DNA of 64,000 nucleotides from UBA2279 sp041595875. GTDB taxonomy: Bacteria; Actinomycetota; Coriobacteriia; Anaerosomatales; Anaerosomataceae. Positions 36,317 through 46,558 of this stretch are shown here, one piece after another; within the stretch, counting starts at the first letter, position 1; each line of letters starts with the position of its first letter. The DNA lies in the NCBI GenBank assembly GCA_041595875.1, contig JBFHJN010000006.1, forward strand, positions 1 through 64,000, given 5' to 3'. The position numbers and the translations under genes are program-made. The notes below the pieces were generated by a model. It saw only the letters and a program-made list of their open reading frames with translations, ran no database searches and was not told where the DNA came from.

Positions 36317-36643
36317 CTATGCAGCGGTACCGATCATGAACGCGATAACGAAACCGAGCAGTACGATGATCTCAGGGAGAGCCTGCAGAACGATCAGGTT
36401 CATGCCTGCCTCAGGGCGCTCGGCGAGCGTACCGGCGCCAGCGGCACCGATGCGGGCCTGTGCGTAGCCAGCAGCCAGCGCGGACACACTCATGGCCAGA
36501 CCGGCCGCGATCGCACGTGCGATGTACACGTTGTCACCCAGTGTTGCGGTAGCGCCTTCCTCGGCCAGAGCAATGGCCGGGACAACCATGGCAGCAACGA
36601 ATGAGCTACCGAAAACCTTTCTTGCGAGCTTGTTCTTGATCAT
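36317..36643 (-). CDS. ntpK: V/A-type ATPase proteolipid subunit K (c ring)
   Basis: Membrane rotor subunit of 108 aa. An N-terminal leader (about residues 1-27, basic start then VFGSSFVAAMVVPAIALA) precedes a single helical hairpin: TM1 about 40-62, a polar loop with AQARIGAAGAG, and TM2 about 82-104 with the ion-carrying glutamate E91 in LPEIIVL. This is the layout of the Thermus subunit L, not the double hairpin of the eukaryotic or Enterococcus proteins. The upstream subunit I stop overlaps its start by four bases. Confidence 0.94.
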   Translation of the reverse strand: MIKNKLARKVFGSSFVAAMVVPAIALAEEGATATLGDNVYIARAIAAGLAMSVSALAAGYAQARIGAAGAGTLAERPEAGMNLIVLQALPEIIVLLGFVIAFMIGTAA

Positions 36644-38610
36644 GCGCTCTTTTCACCTCCGGTTTTGTGGAACGGCTTGTACTCTTCTTTGCTCGTCTCA
36701 TAGTACTTCTGGCCGAACTCATAGAAGTTGAGACGTAATGCATGAACTGTTGGCGTGAAGGCCGCCAATACCAGATGCAATGCATGGAACAGCACTGCGA
36801 CGAACACTCCGACGAGGAACGGCATGCTCTCCGCCATCGTGTTGATAGCTGTTGCGAAGATGGCGTCTGAAAGGCCGACGGCCATGATACGGATGTAGCT
36901 CGCGGTATGGGACACAAGCTCCAGTGTCTCGACCGCCCCCATGACGCCGCCGTAGCGAAGCACACCATATACACCGACGACCATGACGGCGCCGCCGATC
37001 ATCTGCCCCACAGGCTTTATGCCTGCGCCCAGCAGGTATGCCGATACGCCCAGGATGATCCCGCCCAGGATCAGGCTGGCAAGTCCGCTCTTCACGTAGG
37101 CGTGCTTCATATGCTTGGTCTTGAAAGCGTTGACGGCGCCGAGGATCAGCCCGAAGACCATCTGTACGACTCCAAGACCAAGTGCCATGACCATCAGCGG
37201 AACGACACTGTGCTCTCGGTTGTACGGAAGAACGAAATCACCGAACAACGGGATGGTCTTGATGACCTCGGCCTCCCAGAGGATGCCCCCGAAGAATTCG
37301 CCGTAGAAGAAGCCGAAGATGATAGCAGCGGTGGCGGCCGGACCGAACAGGCCGGTGGCAAGCTGCACGCCCTCGTTGTCCTTGAATTTGAAACGCATCC
37401 ACAGGATGATCGCCAGCATGATGGCGCCATAGCCGATGTCGCCGACGATCATACCGAAGATCAACGGGAAGCTGATCGCCCAGACCATCGAAGGATCGAC
37501 GGTGCCGTACTGAGGCTTGCCGCCCATCAGATAGCCCATGACCCATGCAGAAGGCTCGACCCACTTCGCGTTCTTGAGCGCGACCGGGGTCTCCTCGAAA
37601 TCATGCTCCCCGATCTCGAGCTGATTGATGATGACATCGTCTTTGAAGCTGTCATAGACAAGACCGCGAAGCGCCTTGACGTCCGACACGGGCAACCAGC
37701 CGGTGACGATGAATGCGTACTCGGTCTGACCGAACTTGGGAATCGCGCGAACCTCATCGATCTTGTCAACGAGGACGTCACGGATGCTCGAAAGCCGCAA
37801 ATACCACTTCGCGGACATGTCATCGAGCTCCTGGCGAACCTGCTCCAAGCGTGCAGGCAAGTCCGTCTTACGGTCCTTGAGCTGGTCATACGCCACATCG
37901 AACGGCACGTCCTGGAACTCGGAAGGCAGCCTGACCTGGTTCACGTTCTCCATCGCAAGGAACTTGTGGACCGGGTCGGAGTACTTCCTTGAGAACACCA
38001 CGATGACCGCGGTCGTGTCTTCATCCACATCCGTCGACACGATCTCACACTGGCTCTTAGTGAGGTCGTCGAGTTCTTTCTTCAGCTCCTCCAGAGCACC
38101 CTTGTACTTGCGCTCCACGAGCAGTGCCACCGAATCGAACGCGCCGGTCGTGACGATCTGCTTGGCCAGAGGCTGGATCTTGTGAAGAATCGGCTCGTAG
38201 CGTGCAAGCAAAGCAAGTTCGCTCTCCATGGACGCCTGTGCCTGAGCAAGACTCGAGGTCTTGTCCTCAACCTGCTCGATGGTATCGGTGACCTGAGCAG
38301 CGAGCTCCTTGCTATCCAGCTTCCACAACTCGAGATACTGCTTCTGGCGGGAGGCCTCGTCGATCTTCGTGGCAGGCAGATTGAGAGCCTTGAGAATAGA
38401 GCGTAGCCGGAGCAGCAAGTCCTCCATACGCTCAAGTTCGACCGCCTGGTTCTCAACGACTTCCATCTGCTCAAGCGGTACATCTCCGGCCTGGATCTTC
38501 TTAGTGAGATCCTCGATATGCAGAGTGCCCTCTTCATGCAGAAGTGAAAGAACGTCAAAGAAGCGGTTCTTCGGACCGATAAGTTCGACTTTTGCCATTG
38601 GGACTAACAT
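36640..38610 (-). CDS. ntpI: V/A-type ATPase subunit I (a subunit)
   Basis: Stator membrane subunit of 656 aa that forms the ion half-channels. The cytoplasmic N-terminal half (about 1-330) has long coiled-coil segments (EQMEVVENQAVELERMEDL; QVTDTIEQVEDKTSSL). The C-terminal half has about eight membrane spans, with MIVGDIGYGAIML near 390 and the essential-arginine helix region SYIRIMAVGLSDAIFA near 590. GGGGGGAGGT six bases before ATG 38610 supports this start. Second gene of the operon. Confidence 0.95.
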   Translation of the reverse strand: MLVPMAKVELIGPKNRFFDVLSLLHEEGTLHIEDLTKKIQAGDVPLEQMEVVENQAVELERMEDLLLRLRSILKALNLPATKIDEASRQKQYLELWKLDSKELAAQVTDTIEQVEDKTSSLAQAQASMESELALLARYEPILHKIQPLAKQIVTTGAFDSVALLVERKYKGALEELKKELDDLTKSQCEIVSTDVDEDTTAVIVVFSRKYSDPVHKFLAMENVNQVRLPSEFQDVPFDVAYDQLKDRKTDLPARLEQVRQELDDMSAKWYLRLSSIRDVLVDKIDEVRAIPKFGQTEYAFIVTGWLPVSDVKALRGLVYDSFKDDVIINQLEIGEHDFEETPVALKNAKWVEPSAWVMGYLMGGKPQYGTVDPSMVWAISFPLIFGMIVGDIGYGAIMLAIILWMRFKFKDNEGVQLATGLFGPAATAAIIFGFFYGEFFGGILWEAEVIKTIPLFGDFVLPYNREHSVVPLMVMALGLGVVQMVFGLILGAVNAFKTKHMKHAYVKSGLASLILGGIILGVSAYLLGAGIKPVGQMIGGAVMVVGVYGVLRYGGVMGAVETLELVSHTASYIRIMAVGLSDAIFATAINTMAESMPFLVGVFVAVLFHALHLVLAAFTPTVHALRLNFYEFGQKYYETSKEEYKPFHKTGGEKSA

Positions 38611-38660
38611 ACGCGTACCTCCCCCCAGTGATGCGATGGGTCTGACAATACCTATCTACG

Positions 38661-39029
38661 TCAGGCGTTCGTCACGATGTTGACTATGTAGTCAACAGCT
38701 TCTCCGCGACGTGCGGAAAGCTGTGCCTCCAAGTCCTTCGCTTCGTCGACGATGCCTGCACGCAGACTTTCAGCCTCTTTCTGAGCGTCGTCCAGCGCCT
38801 TCTGGGTGAACTCTTTGACTTCCTTGTCAGCCTGGGCGTCAGAGCTCTTGAGTATCTCCGTCGCCTTTCGGCGAGCTTCAGCCACGGTCTTCTCGGCCTG
38901 ACCCTTAGCTGCCAGGACCCGCCCGGAGATCTCCATCTCCTTCTCGCGGATCTGATAGAGAGGCGAATTGGCGTCTTTGTTCACGACGTCCTGATGGAAT
39001 CTGATCTCCTCCAGAACCTTCTCGTCCAC
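38661..39029 (-). CDS. V/A-type ATPase subunit G/H (peripheral stalk)
   Basis: First gene of the ATPase operon, 122 aa. Nearly the whole protein is one charged helix with heptad spacing (EKEMEISGRVLAAKGQAEKTVAEARRKATEIL), the expected partner of subunit E in the peripheral stalk. The last 20 residues are a basic-to-hydrophobic end (SARRGEAVDYIVNIVTNA), typical of the bacterial AhaH/H group. GTG 39029 is preceded by AGAGGGG. Assignment rests on coiled-coil character plus operon position. Confidence 0.82.
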   Translation of the reverse strand: MDEKVLEEIRFHQDVVNKDANSPLYQIREKEMEISGRVLAAKGQAEKTVAEARRKATEILKSSDAQADKEVKEFTQKALDDAQKEAESLRAGIVDEAKDLEAQLSARRGEAVDYIVNIVTNA

Positions 39030-39268
39030 TGGCTATCCCCTCTTCTCTATTCCGTCCTTGCGAGTCCGATCGGGACGCAGGCCCAAGAAGATCGGAAGCG
39101 CATGCTTCTACGATGAGCGCGCAAGACAAACGCGGACACGCGCTGCGGTCTCAGATGGGGTTTTCGCCAGGGGCTGAGCAGTTTCCTGCAAGATGAGAGG
39201 ATTAATCTAAGTTCACGCAATTCGCGGAACAGGGGCTGCCCTGAGGCCGTTCTCGCAGCTCAGGGAGG

Positions 39269-40387
39269 TCAGATGTAGCGACGCTCCATGCGGCGGGAGA
39301 AACTGCACGCTGATTCATAATTGATGGTCCCGGCCTTCTCGGACAACTCATCCATGAGAATACGCTCGCCTGCCTGGGTGCCCACCAGGACGGCCTCATC
39401 GCCGACGCTGACGTCCAGGCCTGCGGGCACCTCGATCATGAGCTGATCCATGCATACGCGGCCTATTTGCGAGCAGCGGCGTCCGCCTATGAGGACATCC
39501 ATCTTGTTGGAGAGCACGCGATGCACTCCGTCGGCGTAGCCCAGCGGCAAGGTCGCGACAGTGGTGGGCGCGGCCGCTTGCCAGGTCAGGCCATAGCTGA
39601 CGCCGTCCCCAAGGCCGATCCGCTTCACGAACGATACGCGCGCCTTGACCGCCATCGCAGGCTTGAGGTCGATCTTGCCGTACGTGGCCGAAGAGGGATG
39701 AAGCCCGTAGATGGCGATGCCGCAACGCACCATGTCGAGATGCGTGCCCGGATGCAGGATCGTTGCAGCGCTGTTCGCAGCATGCACCACAGGAGGCCTG
39801 ACGCCTTCCGTGCGCATCTGCTCGAGCGCGGCGCCGAAGCGTTCGACCTGGCGGTCGAATCCCCAATCACCCGGGGTGTCTGCGGTCGCGAAGTGCGTGA
39901 AGGCCCCTTCCATCTCCAGAGCCGGGAATCCACGCAGCCACGTCACGAAATCCGCCGCACCCTCTGCATGGACACCGATGCGGTTCATGCCGCTATCTAT
40001 CTTGAGATGGAAACGAGCGGTCTTTTGCAGGAGCATCGCCCGTTTGCTCAGCGCCAAAGCGAACTCGCGGGTCGCAACAGCCGGTATCATATCGTGCTCC
40101 AGCACGGTGGCTACAGCGCTTACCGGTGGCTCGGAGAGCAGGTGTATGGGCACAGTGAGCCCTGCTTCCCGCAGCGCCACCGCTTCTTCGACCGTGGCGA
40201 CGCCCAGACGGTCCGCACCACCGGCAAGCGCTGCCCGCGCGGCCCGCTGAGCGCCATGACCATAGCCGTCAGCCTTCACGACGGCCATGAACCGTGTGCC
40301 TGAAGGGACGAGCGCTTTCAGCGTGCGGACATTAGCGGTGATCGCGGCCGTATCGACCTCGACCCAGGCGTAGCGACTGTAACCCAT
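39269..40387 (-). CDS. alr: alanine racemase
   Basis: PLP enzyme interconverting L- and D-alanine for peptidoglycan, 372 aa. The N-terminal barrel holds the PLP lysine K38 in VVKADGYGHG, with DSGMNRIG near 130 and the other PLP motif RCGIAIYGLHP near 220. The C-terminal beta domain carries the catalytic tyrosine in GDGVSYGLTW, and CMDQLMIEV near 315. The gene follows the CBS-domain gene with a four-base gap and lies upstream of the ATPase operon. A 7-bp stem-loop (39239-39265) lies after its stop. Confidence 0.95.
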   Translation of the reverse strand: MGYSRYAWVEVDTAAITANVRTLKALVPSGTRFMAVVKADGYGHGAQRAARAALAGGADRLGVATVEEAVALREAGLTVPIHLLSEPPVSAVATVLEHDMIPAVATREFALALSKRAMLLQKTARFHLKIDSGMNRIGVHAEGAADFVTWLRGFPALEMEGAFTHFATADTPGDWGFDRQVERFGAALEQMRTEGVRPPVVHAANSAATILHPGTHLDMVRCGIAIYGLHPSSATYGKIDLKPAMAVKARVSFVKRIGLGDGVSYGLTWQAAAPTTVATLPLGYADGVHRVLSNKMDVLIGGRRCSQIGRVCMDQLMIEVPAGLDVSVGDEAVLVGTQAGERILMDELSEKAGTINYESACSFSRRMERRYI

Positions 40388-40391
40388 TCAG

Positions 40392-40853
40392 TTACTCCCC
40401 CAGAATCAGGGAGCGAACGATATCTGACTTGCTCACGATGCCCACGAGAGTCTCGCCGTCGAGGACCGGAACGCGACTGACGTCTCGATCCACCATGAGT
40501 GTCGCCACGTCCTCGACGGTCGTGTCGACCTGAACGACTATTGGCTTCTCGGTCATCACGTCGCCTACCGTGGCACCCACGGCCTTCTTGAGCTCAGACT
40601 CGAAGCGAGCGGTGGCCGGCGGATACATGATGAGCCCGTCAAGCAGGTGGATATACGTAGGAAACTCCATCTTCACGTCTTGCATGATGAGATCGCTCTC
40701 GCTCACGATGCCGACAAGCTCGCCTTCATCGACGACCGGAAGCGCGCCGACCTTGTTCTCGACCATAGCTCTTGCGGCGTCTTTGACCGTCATCGACGTG
40801 GAAACGGTCACAGGATCAGGCGTCATGATGTCCCGAGCTGTAAGTGTCGCCAT
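40392..40853 (-). CDS. tandem CBS-domain protein
   Basis: Stand-alone Bateman module of 153 aa: CBS1 about 5-60 (ARDIMTPDPVTVSTSMTVKDAARAM) and CBS2 about 90-150 (VGDVMTEKPIVVQVDTTVEDVATLMVDRDVSRVPV). Such proteins bind adenine nucleotides or SAM and regulate partners. An insertion of about 25 residues (YIHLLDGLIMYPPATARFESELKKAVG) lies between the two halves. AAGGAGG lies before ATG 40853. It sits between nnrDE and alr with a four-base gap to alr, but no direct function is implied. Confidence 0.88.
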   Translation of the reverse strand: MATLTARDIMTPDPVTVSTSMTVKDAARAMVENKVGALPVVDEGELVGIVSESDLIMQDVKMEFPTYIHLLDGLIMYPPATARFESELKKAVGATVGDVMTEKPIVVQVDTTVEDVATLMVDRDVSRVPVLDGETLVGIVSKSDIVRSLILGE

Positions 40854-40916
40854 GATATGTCCTCCTTAAGCCGGCTCTCGCCGGAGCGGGCCATCTGATC
40901 TCATATGTAGATGATA

Positions 40917-40938
40917 CCCGCAGTTCAGCACCTGCGGG
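40917..40938 (-). terminator. candidate terminator after nnrDE
   Basis: On the minus strand CCCGCAG pairs with CTGCGGG around an eight-base loop and is followed by TATCATCT, just beyond the nnrDE stop. There is no long U tract, so it may only attenuate. Confidence 0.35.
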
Positions 40939-40944
40939 AGTCGA

Positions 40945-42474
40945 CTAGGCGAGCAGTTCTCGGATCGCTGCGGGCAGGTACCCATCAAGATCGGTGGCGG
41001 TCAGACACGTTTGCGTGAGCTCATCCGCCGCGAAGTCCCCCGCTCGACCATGCAGATATGCGCCCAGGGCCGCCGCATCAAAAGCAGACAGCCCCTGCGC
41101 CAGAAGAGTGCCCACCATGCCCGCCAGCACATCGCCCATCCCGGCCGTGGCCATCCCGGGGTTTCCTGCCATCGTGACCACCGCCCTACCCCCGCCCGAG
41201 ACGAGAGTGCGCGCGCCCTTGAGCAGACAGGCGACCTGACCTCCGGACATGGCGGCGGCGCTTGTCACCCGATCCGCCTGTATATCCATGGTGGACATCC
41301 CCGTCAACCGCGCCAACTCGCCCGGGTGCGGAGTCAGCACCGTGGGCGCCTTCCTGTCGAGGATCGCCGAGGGGTCCGTCGCATCAAAGGCGTTCAAGGC
41401 ATCGGCATCGAGCACGAGCGGGGTGCTCGTCTCGGCAACGAGCCGGCGCACAAGCTCCACCGTCTCGGGATTCATCGTCAAGCCAGGTCCCAGGACCAGC
41501 GCGTCGGCCTCGGAGGCGAACCCCACAAGCGCGTCTCCCGCGGCTGTCGACAGCGTTCCGGCGGGCGTCTCGGGAAGCGCACGGCTGATCACGTGAGGGA
41601 GCGCCGTCTGGAGAATGGGGACGATTGACCCGGGTACCGCCGAGAAGACATAGCCCGCACCCATCCGCGACGCTCCGCGCGCCGTCAGCACCGCCGCGCC
41701 GGCGAATGCGCGCGACCCCGCCACGATCAGCACGCGGCCTCGCAACCCTTTGTGGTCCTCAGGAGCGGGCACCCGCATCAGACCGCGATAGTCTCCCCGG
41801 TCCCAGACTTCAAGGCAGCCCTCTCGATTGATGTAGACATGCGGGACACCGATGTCATTGATCGCGATCCGGCCTGCGTGAGCCGCACCCGGCTGTATGA
41901 GCAAGCCCACCTTCGGTGCCGAGAAGGTCACCGTCACATCAGCCCTCACAGCGGGACCACTGACCACGCCGGTATCGGCGTGTACACCTGAAGGGAGATC
42001 CACTGCGACCACGAACGCATCGCTCTCGTTCATCGCTGTGATAGCCGAAGCGTACGGCTCGGAGGCCACGCCGTGGAATCCGAAGCCGAAGAGCGCGTCG
42101 ATGATGACAGGGATGCCCAGCAAGCCATGGGTGAGCTCGAGCGGACCGTCCGGAACGCTCCACGCCACTCCGGCTTGTATCGCCGTCCGCGCAGCCGTCC
42201 GGGCCACTCCCGAGAGCATCTCGGGGCCGACGATCGCAAGCACGCGCACATCCCGACCGCGTTCATGCAGCAGGCGTGCGGCGACCCAGCCGTCCCCACC
42301 ATTGTTCCCGTTTCCTGCAACGACCGCGACGGGCCCGGGAGGCGCCACGCGGATCACGGTGTCGGCGACGGCGTCTCCGGCCCGGTCCATCAGAGTGCCC
42401 AGGGTAGCGGCGCCATGAGAGACGGCCTCTTGCTCGGCGCGCATCATCTCACCGGCGGTCAGCGCATACTGCAT
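40945..42474 (-). CDS. nnr: bifunctional NAD(P)HX epimerase/dehydratase
   Basis: Repairs hydrated NAD(P)H; 509 aa. The N-terminal YjeF_N epimerase domain (about 1-215) has VAGNGNNGGDGWVAARLL near 50 and DALFGFGF near 120. The C-terminal YjeF_C/NnrD dehydratase domain (about 230-505) carries KGLRGRVLIVAGSRAFAGAAVLTARGASRMGAG near 243, the HPGELARL motif and the catalytic-region GNPGMATAGMGDVL near 430. Such fusions are common in bacteria. It lies in a cluster with acpS, as often seen, though a weak terminator separates the two. Confidence 0.95.
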   Translation of the reverse strand: MQYALTAGEMMRAEQEAVSHGAATLGTLMDRAGDAVADTVIRVAPPGPVAVVAGNGNNGGDGWVAARLLHERGRDVRVLAIVGPEMLSGVARTAARTAIQAGVAWSVPDGPLELTHGLLGIPVIIDALFGFGFHGVASEPYASAITAMNESDAFVVAVDLPSGVHADTGVVSGPAVRADVTVTFSAPKVGLLIQPGAAHAGRIAINDIGVPHVYINREGCLEVWDRGDYRGLMRVPAPEDHKGLRGRVLIVAGSRAFAGAAVLTARGASRMGAGYVFSAVPGSIVPILQTALPHVISRALPETPAGTLSTAAGDALVGFASEADALVLGPGLTMNPETVELVRRLVAETSTPLVLDADALNAFDATDPSAILDRKAPTVLTPHPGELARLTGMSTMDIQADRVTSAAAMSGGQVACLLKGARTLVSGGGRAVVTMAGNPGMATAGMGDVLAGMVGTLLAQGLSAFDAAALGAYLHGRAGDFAADELTQTCLTATDLDGYLPAAIRELLA

Positions 42475-42491
42475 ACGGCACCTCCCATAAG

Positions 42492-42516
42492 AAAGGGCCG
42501 CGCATCGCAGCGGCCC
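42492..42516 (-). terminator. terminator between acpS and nnrDE
   Basis: On the minus strand GGGCCGC and GCGGCCC form a seven-base stem over an eight-base loop, followed by TTTCTTATG. It is ten bases beyond the acpS stop. Confidence 0.6.
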
Positions 42517-42525
42517 CCGTAGCTT

Positions 42526-43014
42526 TCACGACTCTTCGGTATCTTTGCCCACCTCGTCGAGCAACCCGCGCATCTCCTTGAAAGACGCCGCGAGCTTCTG
42601 CTGCGGCGTGAGCTCCGGGTCTTCCTTGCGTGGACGAATCTGTTCAGTGATAGCCACCGCCGAGGCCACCGCCGTGGTATGCGTGAAGGAGAGCGAGAGG
42701 TGCATCTCCACCACGCCGCACTCGGCGGCCACTTCAGCGGCGCGGCCCTTGAGGTGCGGCATCGGTCGGCCGCGATCGTCTCTCACGACCTCGACATCGC
42801 AAAAACGCATCCCGGAGAACCCGGTACCAAGCGCCTTGAGCACCGCCTCTTTCGCAGCAAAACGCATGGCGTAGTGGATCTCAGGCTTGTTGCGGCCCTC
42901 GCAATAGGCGCGCTCCTCTTCCGAGAAGATCCGCTCCCGCATCCGGGGGTGACGCTCGAGCGCGGCGCGCATACGGTCGATCTCGACTATGTCCACACCC
43001 AGGCCCGTGATCAT
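42526..43014 (-). CDS. acpS: holo-ACP synthase with C-terminal extension
   Basis: Transfers phosphopantetheine from CoA to acyl carrier protein; 162 aa. The metal-binding LGVDIVEIDRM (D8) and FAAKEAVLKALGTGF (Glu near 58) are both conserved, followed by LSLSFTHTTAVASAVA near 110, the family end. About 35 more residues (IRPRKEDPELTPQQKLAASFKEMRG) follow the usual 120-aa core. The start at ATG 43014 lies immediately after the glmS stop, three bases away. Confidence 0.93.
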   Translation of the reverse strand: MITGLGVDIVEIDRMRAALERHPRMRERIFSEEERAYCEGRNKPEIHYAMRFAAKEAVLKALGTGFSGMRFCDVEVVRDDRGRPMPHLKGRAAEVAAECGVVEMHLSLSFTHTTAVASAVAITEQIRPRKEDPELTPQQKLAASFKEMRGLLDEVGKDTEES

Positions 43015-43016
43015 GG

Positions 43017-44843
<1,827 letters not shown>

Positions 44844-44845
44844 AA

Positions 44846-44861
44846 GGAGGGTCCTCCCTCA
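44846..44861 (-). promoter_or_regulatory. short hairpin over the glmS ribosome binding site
   Basis: On the minus strand GAGGG and CCCTC bracket an AGGA loop a few bases before ATG 44843. The purine-rich Shine-Dalgarno is inside this structure, so translation start could be modulated. The stem is only five bases. Confidence 0.35.
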
Positions 44862-44919
44862 AAAGGTCGCTCTATAGGAGTGAGGCGCGCAGTCCGGTAA
44901 GACGCGCGCAAGATACCGG

Positions 44920-45056
44920 TCCGCTGCCGCTTTGTCTCCCGGTCACCCGGGTGCTTTGTCGACAACGTCACGACCCCGGTCAGGGCCGGAGGGCCATCCG
45001 CCGAATGATTCGATAGACCCCCGCCTCGTCACCTGATCTGCATCAGGCCCGGCGCT
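44920..45056 (-). ncRNA. glmS ribozyme (glucosamine-6-phosphate riboswitch)
   Basis: The leader of glmS contains the ribozyme's conserved core on the minus strand. The AGCGCC cleavage site has the scissile bond before G at 45055. The P1 hairpin CCTGAT-GCAG-ATCAGG follows, then GACGAGG (45030-45024), TATCGAA (45015-45009) and CGGCGGATG (45003-44995). The 3' end has GGGTGACCGGGAGACAAAG, matching the P4 loop region. All fixed elements appear in order and spacing. On binding glucosamine-6-phosphate the RNA self-cleaves and the message is degraded, giving feedback on GlmS. This region accounts for most of the 303-base gap between glmM and glmS. Confidence 0.95.
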
Positions 45057-45106
45057 TGCGTTCAGGTTGCGCAGGCTCTCCTCTCAACTGTGACAGCTAC
45101 GCTCAG

Positions 45107-45136
45107 ATTCTAGCAGAGCCCTCATCACTGCAAGGT
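45107..45136 (-). promoter_or_regulatory. promoter candidate upstream of the glmS ribozyme
   Basis: A TAGAAT -10 box (45112-45107) lies about 50 bases upstream of the cleavage site; the -35 region is weak (CCTTGC at 17 bases or TTGCAG at 15). It would give glmS its own transcript rather than readthrough from glmM. Confidence 0.5.
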
Positions 45137-45146
45137 TACAGCCAGG

Positions 45147-46481
45147 CTACCCTAGCTCACGCTTGACAGCGGCGACGATGGAATCGACGACCTCGCTCGC
45201 GGTAGCTTGATCGGTTGCCTCGGCCATCACGCGTACCAGCGGCTCGGTCCCCGATGGCCGCACGAGCACCCGGCCGTTCTCGCCCAGACGCTCCTCTGCC
45301 GCACGCACCGCATCGTGCACGGCGGCGCTGATCGACAGGCGCGCGCTGTCCGCGACGGGCACGTTGACCAGCACCTGCGGGAAACGCTGCATGACCTTCC
45401 GCAGCTCTGAGAGCGGTTTGCCCGTCCTCTTGATGATCGCAGCCAGGTGGATCGCCGAGACAAGCCCGTCGCCGGTGGTGTTGTGCTCAAGGAAGATGAC
45501 GTGTCCGGACTGCTCGCCGCCCAGGCTCGCTCCGGAGGTCCTCATCTGATCCAGAACGTAGCGGTCCCCCACTTTGGTCTTGATGACGTTGATCCCAAGC
45601 CCTCGCATGGCCACTTCAAGACCGAGGTTGCTCATGACGGTGGTCACAAGCGTGTCATGCGCCAGCGCCGAGCGGGCCATCATGTCCGCGGCGCAGACCG
45701 CCATGATCTCATCGCCGTCGACATCCGCCCCGGTCTCATCCACCGCAAGCACCCGGTCCGCGTCGCCGTCATGCGCGATGCCAAGATCGAACTCCCCGGA
45801 TCGGACCAGGTCGGACACCACCGACAAGTGCGTGGATCCCGACTCGAGGTTGATATCCATCCCGTTCCAGTCGCAGTTCACGCTCACCACGTGGGCGCCC
45901 AGGCGCTCCAACGCGGCCGGCGTCGTCAACGCCGAGGCGCCGTGACCGCAATCCACCGCGATCCGCATCCCGGAGAGGTCTCCCTCCACACCGCCAACAG
46001 CATGCGAGACGTAACGGTCGACCGCATCGTCTATCAGGACCGCGCGCCCCACCCCGTCACCGGTCGGACGTGCCCAGTCCCTCTCGGACACCAAGAACTC
46101 CTCGATCTCGTCCTCGACCTCGTCAGGGAGCTTGAATCCGTCACGATCGAAGAACTTGATACCGTTGTACTCGGCGGGATTATGTGATGCCGAGATGACC
46201 ACGCCGCCGTCAGCCCCCAGCACACGCGTGAGATAGGCGACCGCCGGTGTGGGGACCACCCCGCACCGAAGCGCATCGGCACCGCCGGAGCAGATGCCCG
46301 AGACAAGCGCCGCTTCCAGCATGTCGCCGCTACGGCGTGTATCCATGCCCACGACGATCTTGCCGCGACCGTACTCGCCCAGGAAATGCCCGGCAGCCTC
46401 GCCCAGCCTGAACGCCAGCTCGGGTGTGAGATCGGTGTTCGCAACACCACGGACGCCGTCGGTACCGAATAGTCTGGCCAT
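45147..46481 (-). CDS. glmM: phosphoglucosamine mutase
   Basis: Converts glucosamine-6-phosphate to glucosamine-1-phosphate in UDP-GlcNAc synthesis; 444 aa. The opening MARLFGTDGVRG, the phosphoserine S99 in SASHNP, the metal-binding DGDADR near 240 and the sugar-phosphate loop VRPSGTEPLVR near 411 match the alpha-phosphohexomutase family, GlmM branch. It is upstream of glmS on the same strand, so consecutive pathway steps are adjacent, but glmS has separate control through its ribozyme. Confidence 0.97.
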   Translation of the reverse strand: MARLFGTDGVRGVANTDLTPELAFRLGEAAGHFLGEYGRGKIVVGMDTRRSGDMLEAALVSGICSGGADALRCGVVPTPAVAYLTRVLGADGGVVISASHNPAEYNGIKFFDRDGFKLPDEVEDEIEEFLVSERDWARPTGDGVGRAVLIDDAVDRYVSHAVGGVEGDLSGMRIAVDCGHGASALTTPAALERLGAHVVSVNCDWNGMDINLESGSTHLSVVSDLVRSGEFDLGIAHDGDADRVLAVDETGADVDGDEIMAVCAADMMARSALAHDTLVTTVMSNLGLEVAMRGLGINVIKTKVGDRYVLDQMRTSGASLGGEQSGHVIFLEHNTTGDGLVSAIHLAAIIKRTGKPLSELRKVMQRFPQVLVNVPVADSARLSISAAVHDAVRAAEERLGENGRVLVRPSGTEPLVRVMAEATDQATASEVVDSIVAAVKRELG

Positions 46482-46503
46482 CGTTCCTCCCCGTTCACAT
46501 GAG

Positions 46504-46530
46504 CAAAGCCCGCCACGAGGGCGGGCTTTG
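46504..46530. terminator. terminator between rpsI and glmM
   Basis: CAAAGCCCGCC pairs perfectly with GGCGGGCTTTG around an ACGAG loop. Short A and T runs flank it on both sides. It closes the rplM-rpsI transcript before glmM. Confidence 0.8.
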
Positions 46531-46558
46531 TCTGAAGTTCTGAGACGCCTCGCGGCTC

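Noticed and set aside
41011..42522. Several plus-strand frames antisense to nnrDE
   Set aside because: Shadow frames with Arg/His-rich composition and no family motif.
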